64,000 nucleotides of DNA from an uncultured Ignavibacteria bacterium. Its GTDB lineage: Bacteria > Bacteroidota > Ignavibacteria > Tepidaquicellales > OLB5. Positions within the stretch are counted from its first letter, which is position 1. Each line of letters starts with the position of its first letter. Both the position numbers and the translations under genes were made by a program. The notes under the pieces were generated by a model. That model had not been told where the DNA came from and did no database searches. It saw only the letters and a program-made list of their open reading frames with translations. Below are positions 61,199-64,000 of this stretch, in pieces. Location of the stretch: assembly GCA_937873695.1 (NCBI GenBank), contig CALMYL010000008.1, positions 1 to 64,000 on the forward strand, given 5' to 3'.

Positions 61199-61597
61199 AT
61201 GGAACAGAGAACATCATCAGCTAACGGAAAAGGTTTCCTGCTTGGACTGCTTGCAGGGGGGGCAATAGGCGGCATTGCCGCTCTGTTGTACGCTCCCAAA
61301 AGCGGAAGAGAGCTAAGAAAGGATATTGGAAAGAAAGGAAGGGAAGTAATGAAAGAAACAGGTCAGTATGTTGATACAGCAAAAGCAAAGGCGGCGGATA
61401 TTATATCAGACGGAAGGCAGAAAGCTGAAGATCTGATTAACGACGCCAAACACAAAGCCGATTCAATTACCAGGGGTACCGAAAAACTATATACCCAGGG
61501 TAAAGAATACATTACCGAAGAGGCTGCAAAGCTGAAGGGAGCATTTAAGGCAGGGGTTGATACTTTCAATGAAGAACGCAAAAATAAACAGAGATAG
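61199..61597 (+). CDS. YtxH-domain protein
   Basis: A 132-residue protein. The N-terminal membrane segment GFLLGLLAGGAIGGIAALLYAPKSGRELRKDI (residues 12-43) is the signature of YtxH. The rest is a long amphipathic helix of the KAKAADIISDGRQKAEDLI type with heptad spacing. YtxH proteins belong to general stress regulons in Bacillus. AAGGAG precedes the ATG. It is the first gene of a short run of small envelope proteins. Confidence 0.9.
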   Translation: MEQRTSSANGKGFLLGLLAGGAIGGIAALLYAPKSGRELRKDIGKKGREVMKETGQYVDTAKAKAADIISDGRQKAEDLINDAKHKADSITRGTEKLYTQGKEYITEEAAKLKGAFKAGVDTFNEERKNKQR

Positions 61598-61621
61598 TAC
61601 GAATCTAAGATTGGCGGAAAA

Positions 61622-62014
61622 TTGGAAATACTTAATATCATAAGAATATCGGCTGAAATAATGATGTTCGTTTTAATAAGCGCTGCCTGTATATACGTAA
61701 TTGTGAACATCAGAAAATTCAATTCATCCGTTAACAGCATAACCAGCAGCATTAGCGAAATGGATAAAGGATTAAAGCCTGTATTGAACGATATTGGTAC
61801 ATTAACAGCTAAATTGAATGCGGTCGCTGATTCCGCAGGCAGGATCAGCGATAACGCGGAAAACATTAGCGGAAAGATACTGGATAAAACTGAAGAGGCA
61901 GAACTATACATAAACCTTGTAAGAGACAAAACATTTTCAGGCATAAAGAACATTTTTAACTTAAGCCGCGCTGTTAAAAAGGGTTTTGGGACATTTTACA
62001 GCAAATTAAACTGA
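61622..62014 (+). CDS. DUF948-like membrane-anchored coiled-coil protein
   Basis: A 130-residue protein with one N-terminal helix (residues 8-28) followed by an amphipathic helical region (FNSSVNSITSSISEMDKGLKPVLNDIGTLTAKLNAVADSAGRIS), a layout like DUF948 or methyl-accepting-type helices. The start is TTG, 24 bases after the YtxH stop, with GGCGGA before it. The first ATG would remove most of the helix. YtxH and DUF948 proteins are often neighbours. A role in envelope stress is inferred. Confidence 0.75.
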   Translation: MEILNIIRISAEIMMFVLISAACIYVIVNIRKFNSSVNSITSSISEMDKGLKPVLNDIGTLTAKLNAVADSAGRISDNAENISGKILDKTEEAELYINLVRDKTFSGIKNIFNLSRAVKKGFGTFYSKLN

Positions 62015-62020
62015 ATAGCC

Positions 62021-62155
62021 ATGATAATAAACAAAAATACTGAACTTTTCAATGAACACATTGAAATTGAACGTGATGATGATAATGATGAAATCTACAA
62101 GTGGTTAAGTTTGCTTTTACTTTTCATCTGGATCTTCACAATGTTCGCACTTTGA
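62021..62155 (+). CDS. 44-residue membrane protein
   Basis: A small frame starting MIINKNTELFNEHIEI, with an acidic middle (ERDDDNDE) and one C-terminal helix (WLSLLLLFIWIFTMFAL). It starts 6 bases after the previous stop and ends 26 bases before the lmo0937-type gene, so it fits the run of small envelope genes. There is no Shine-Dalgarno sequence; translational coupling is likely. No family is recognised. Confidence 0.6.
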   Translation: MIINKNTELFNEHIEIERDDDNDEIYKWLSLLLLFIWIFTMFAL

Positions 62156-62181
62156 AAAACAAATTTACGGGGGTAAATTAA

Positions 62182-62319
62182 ATGCTTTGGACTATTTTTA
62201 TTTTTCTTATAATTCTGTGGGTGTTAGGAATTGTTTCTAATTTTCTTGGCGGTTATATACATATTCTTCTGATAATTGCAGTAATTGTCATAATTTTAAG
62301 TTTTTTCAAAAGGAAATAA
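62182..62319 (+). CDS. lmo0937-family small membrane protein, second copy
   Basis: A 45-residue protein, MLWTIFIFLIILWVLG then SNFLGGYIHILLIIAVIVIIL with a basic end. It aligns over its whole length with the protein at 32383 (MLWTIxIxL-I/V-LW-L/V-LG; GGxIHIL). GGGGG precedes the ATG. It is followed by the ECF sigma gene after 3 bases. Confidence 0.8.
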   Translation: MLWTIFIFLIILWVLGIVSNFLGGYIHILLIIAVIVIILSFFKRK

Positions 62320-62322
62320 ACC

Positions 62323-62826
62323 ATGAAAAATATCGTATGCAATAAGGATAATCTGTTCATGAATGAGATTTACATTCACCATAAATATTTCCTTAATATT
62401 GCCAGGAAAATGACAATGAACGAATTTGATGCCGAAAATCTTCTTCAGGATACGTTTATAAGGGCATATCGTTTCCTGGATTCGTTTGAACCTGGCAGCA
62501 ATTCTAAAGCGTGGGTGTTCAGGATAATGAAAAACCTGTTTATCAATTTTAACCGGAAAAAACAGGCGCATCCGTGCTACAGCATAGATACTCTGGTAAA
62601 TGAACCATCTGAACAGCAAGAAGAAAGCAGACTTAAGTACTTCGAGATCGTAAAGATCATAGAAAGCATTAAGGACGATTATCGACAGGTAATAATTCTA
62701 TTCCATTTGGAGGAATTTTCTTTGATAGAAATTTCAAAGAAATTGAATTGGCCTTTGGGCACTGTTAAAAGCAGGCTCCACCGGGCAAGAAAAGAATTCA
62801 GGAAAGTGTTTGAAGAATCCATTTAA
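62323..62826 (+). CDS. ECF-type RNA polymerase sigma factor
   Basis: A 167-residue sigma factor. Region 2 is FDAENLLQDTFIRAYRFLDSFEPGSNSKAWVFRIMKNLFINFNR (residues 35-78) and region 4 is YRQVIILFHLEEFSLIEISKKLNWPLGTVKSRLHRARKEFRK (residues 120-161). No anti-sigma factor gene follows, so control must come from elsewhere, perhaps from its position in a sigma-54-driven operon. AAAGGAAA precedes the ATG. Confidence 0.93.
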   Translation: MKNIVCNKDNLFMNEIYIHHKYFLNIARKMTMNEFDAENLLQDTFIRAYRFLDSFEPGSNSKAWVFRIMKNLFINFNRKKQAHPCYSIDTLVNEPSEQQEESRLKYFEIVKIIESIKDDYRQVIILFHLEEFSLIEISKKLNWPLGTVKSRLHRARKEFRKVFEESI

Positions 62827-62852
62827 TAATACTTTAAAGTTCGGAGGCAGCA

Positions 62853-63179
62853 ATGGAAAAAATCGGCAGCCAGCTGTTTATTGAGGGTGAAGATAACAGT
62901 CTATTCATTTACTTTCATTTGCAGGATTTCAGGATAAACAGAGCGCGCGAGATCCTGGAAAAGTACGCGGAAGATTTCAGGGATCGGGATTTTGAGAATA
63001 TAAGTATTGCCTTCTTCAACAAAGGGGCCCCGGGGGAGCATTTAAGCCTGTATAGAAAAACAAACAACAGGGTGCTGGGCAGGATATTGAAAGGGATAAA
63101 ATGCATAAGCGCTAAATTTCAATACAAGGATAATCTGAAAATTGTGAACAAACCCAGACTTCTAACCAACAGGAACTGA
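62853..63179 (+). CDS. Hypothetical protein next to the ECF sigma factor
   Basis: A 108-residue soluble basic protein with a strong Shine-Dalgarno sequence (GGAGG). No family is recognised and no cysteine cluster of zinc-type anti-sigma factors is present. It lies 26 bases after the sigma gene and 2 bases before the SDR gene. A regulatory role is possible from position only. Confidence 0.65.
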   Translation: MEKIGSQLFIEGEDNSLFIYFHLQDFRINRAREILEKYAEDFRDRDFENISIAFFNKGAPGEHLSLYRKTNNRVLGRILKGIKCISAKFQYKDNLKIVNKPRLLTNRN

Positions 63180-63181
63180 GT

Positions 63182-64000
63182 ATGCAAAAATCATCGGCAA
63201 AACGAAAAGTGAGGAAAGCAGCGCGTCAGAATAGACAGCCCGGACTGGAATACTTAATGGAGCCAAAGCCTGAGTTTTCATCTGATGCATACAAAGCTTC
63301 GGGCAGGCTCGCAGGAAAGATCGCACTTATTACAGGCGGTGATAGCGGCATAGGAAGAGCGGTGGCGGTTGCTTTCGCAAAAGAAGGATGTTCTACAGCG
63401 ATTGTATTTCTGAATGAAAAAAGGGACGCAGAATTTACTGCTGGAGCAATATCAAAACTGGGTGCTGAATGTTTGCTGATAAAAGGAGATATTTCAAAAG
63501 AACTTTTTTGCCGAAAGGCAATAAATGATTGCATAAAAAAATTCGGGAAGCTGGATATTCTGGTAAACAACGCAGCTGTGCAGTTTCCCAGGAGCGATAT
63601 TACCGAAATTACAGCCAAACAGCTTATGAAAACGTTCAGCGTGAACATCTTTTCTTATTTTTACATGGTAAAGGCAGCACTCAAATATCTTAAAAAGAAT
63701 TCAGCTATAATTAATACAACATCTGTAACAGCATACAGAGGCAGCGGACACCTGATTGATTATTCAGCAGCTAAGGGAGCAATTGTTTCCTTCACCAGGT
63801 CTCTTTCCGCAAGTCTCGTTAAAAAAGGGATAAAGGTTAACGGCGTAGCACCCGGCCCAATCTGGACACCCCTGATACCGGCAACATTTCCTCCTAAGGA
63901 CGTCGCTTCATTCGGTACGGATGTCCCTTTGGGCAGAGCCGGGCAGCCTGAGGAGGCTGCCCCATGCTACGTTTTCCTTGCATCCGGTGATTCTTCTTAT
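63182..64000 (+). CDS. SDR oxidoreductase, YdaD/general-stress type (3' end outside the window)
   Basis: The frame is open to the last base (273 codons, no stop). A basic N-terminal extension and QPGLEYLMEPKPEF (near residues 19-32) precede the classic fold. NAD(P) binding is at TGGDSGIGRA (near 51), the structural motif is NNAA, and the catalytic S..Y-x-x-x-K is TTSVTAYRG...YSAAKGA. The PG motif is GVAPGPIWTPL. This layout is typical of YdaD/YhxC-type general-stress dehydrogenases. It starts 2 bases after the 108-aa gene, with AGGAA ahead. Confidence 0.92.
   Translation, partial: MQKSSAKRKVRKAARQNRQPGLEYLMEPKPEFSSDAYKASGRLAGKIALITGGDSGIGRAVAVAFAKEGCSTAIVFLNEKRDAEFTAGAISKLGAECLLIKGDISKELFCRKAINDCIKKFGKLDILVNNAAVQFPRSDITEITAKQLMKTFSVNIFSYFYMVKAALKYLKKNSAIINTTSVTAYRGSGHLIDYSAAKGAIVSFTRSLSASLVKKGIKVNGVAPGPIWTPLIPATFPPKDVASFGTDVPLGRAGQPEEAAPCYVFLASGDSSY

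Noticed and set aside
61363-61953. Minus-strand frame of 196 codons
   Set aside because: It is antisense to both the YtxH and DUF948-like genes, whose families are recognisable; the hydrophobic look comes from the opposite strand.

Overview
The window comes from an AT-rich bacterial chromosome of the FCB superphylum. Ignavibacteriota or a close relative is most likely. The evidence is three secreted proteins with a C-terminal type IX secretion sorting domain (NYPNPFNP near the start of the domain, SGIYxYR/K and a basic final stretch), LytS/LytTR two-component pairs, many start codons without a Shine-Dalgarno sequence, and Omp85/TamB envelope genes. No rRNA, complete tRNA, CRISPR array, prophage or insertion sequence was seen.

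Left part (1-31.4 kb): ordinary accessory chromosome. In order it holds a DUF4256 and a YdeI-type protein; a LytS kinase / LytTR regulator / degenerate LytS trio; a T9SS-exported protein; two membrane proteins; a zinc-independent-type MDR oxidoreductase; a metallophosphoesterase; a 1059-aa PEP/pyruvate-binding-domain protein fused to a nucleotidyltransferase; glutamate dehydrogenase; a WYL regulator; an OmpA-VWA protein; a NarX/NarL-type pair; a lipoprotein rhodanese without its active-site cysteine; a Gfo/Idh/MocA oxidoreductase; a NamZ-type (DUF1343) protein; a second PEP/pyruvate-binding-domain protein; and two large T9SS cargo proteins. The only gene-free stretch above 300 bases (19087-19705) holds ten copies of a 10-bp core (ACCCTTATGA) about 22 bp apart, between a promoter-like element and a strong intrinsic terminator. 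It may be an undescribed repeat-bearing non-coding RNA.

Right part (31.6-64 kb): a stress and envelope island. Plus-strand genes encode a tiny lmo0937-type membrane protein, a FAD-Rieske oxidoreductase, Ku, and a LigD split into three separate proteins (phosphoesterase, ligase, polymerase), then an Omp85 protein. A long minus-strand block encodes TamB, YihY, a glycosyltransferase with a C-terminal helical domain, a GH130 phosphorylase, a methyltransferase, several very small proteins, DUF421, a Lys/Arg-rich protein, a DUF892 ferritin-like protein, a disordered hydrophilic protein, a lipoprotein, an NtrC-type sigma-54 activator and a 1775-aa multi-PAS histidine kinase. A further plus-strand group holds a lone receiver, a barrel protein, YtxH, small membrane proteins, an ECF sigma factor and a YdaD-like SDR that runs off the window.

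The most interesting observation is that five start sites in this island carry the same sigma-54-like element (YTGGCAY-N5-TTG, with an A-rich N5), each 41-63 bases upstream of the first start codon. They precede the 149-aa secreted protein, the lmo0937/FAD-Rieske/Ku/LigD group, the disordered-protein/DUF892 group, the lipoprotein, and the lone-receiver group. The sigma-54 activator and its sensor kinase are encoded in the middle. I infer a sigma-54-driven general-stress regulon whose content (Ku/LigD, DUF892, YtxH, YdaD-like SDR, small membrane proteins) resembles what sigma-B controls in Bacillus. All functional statements come from reading motifs by eye; no database search was run.
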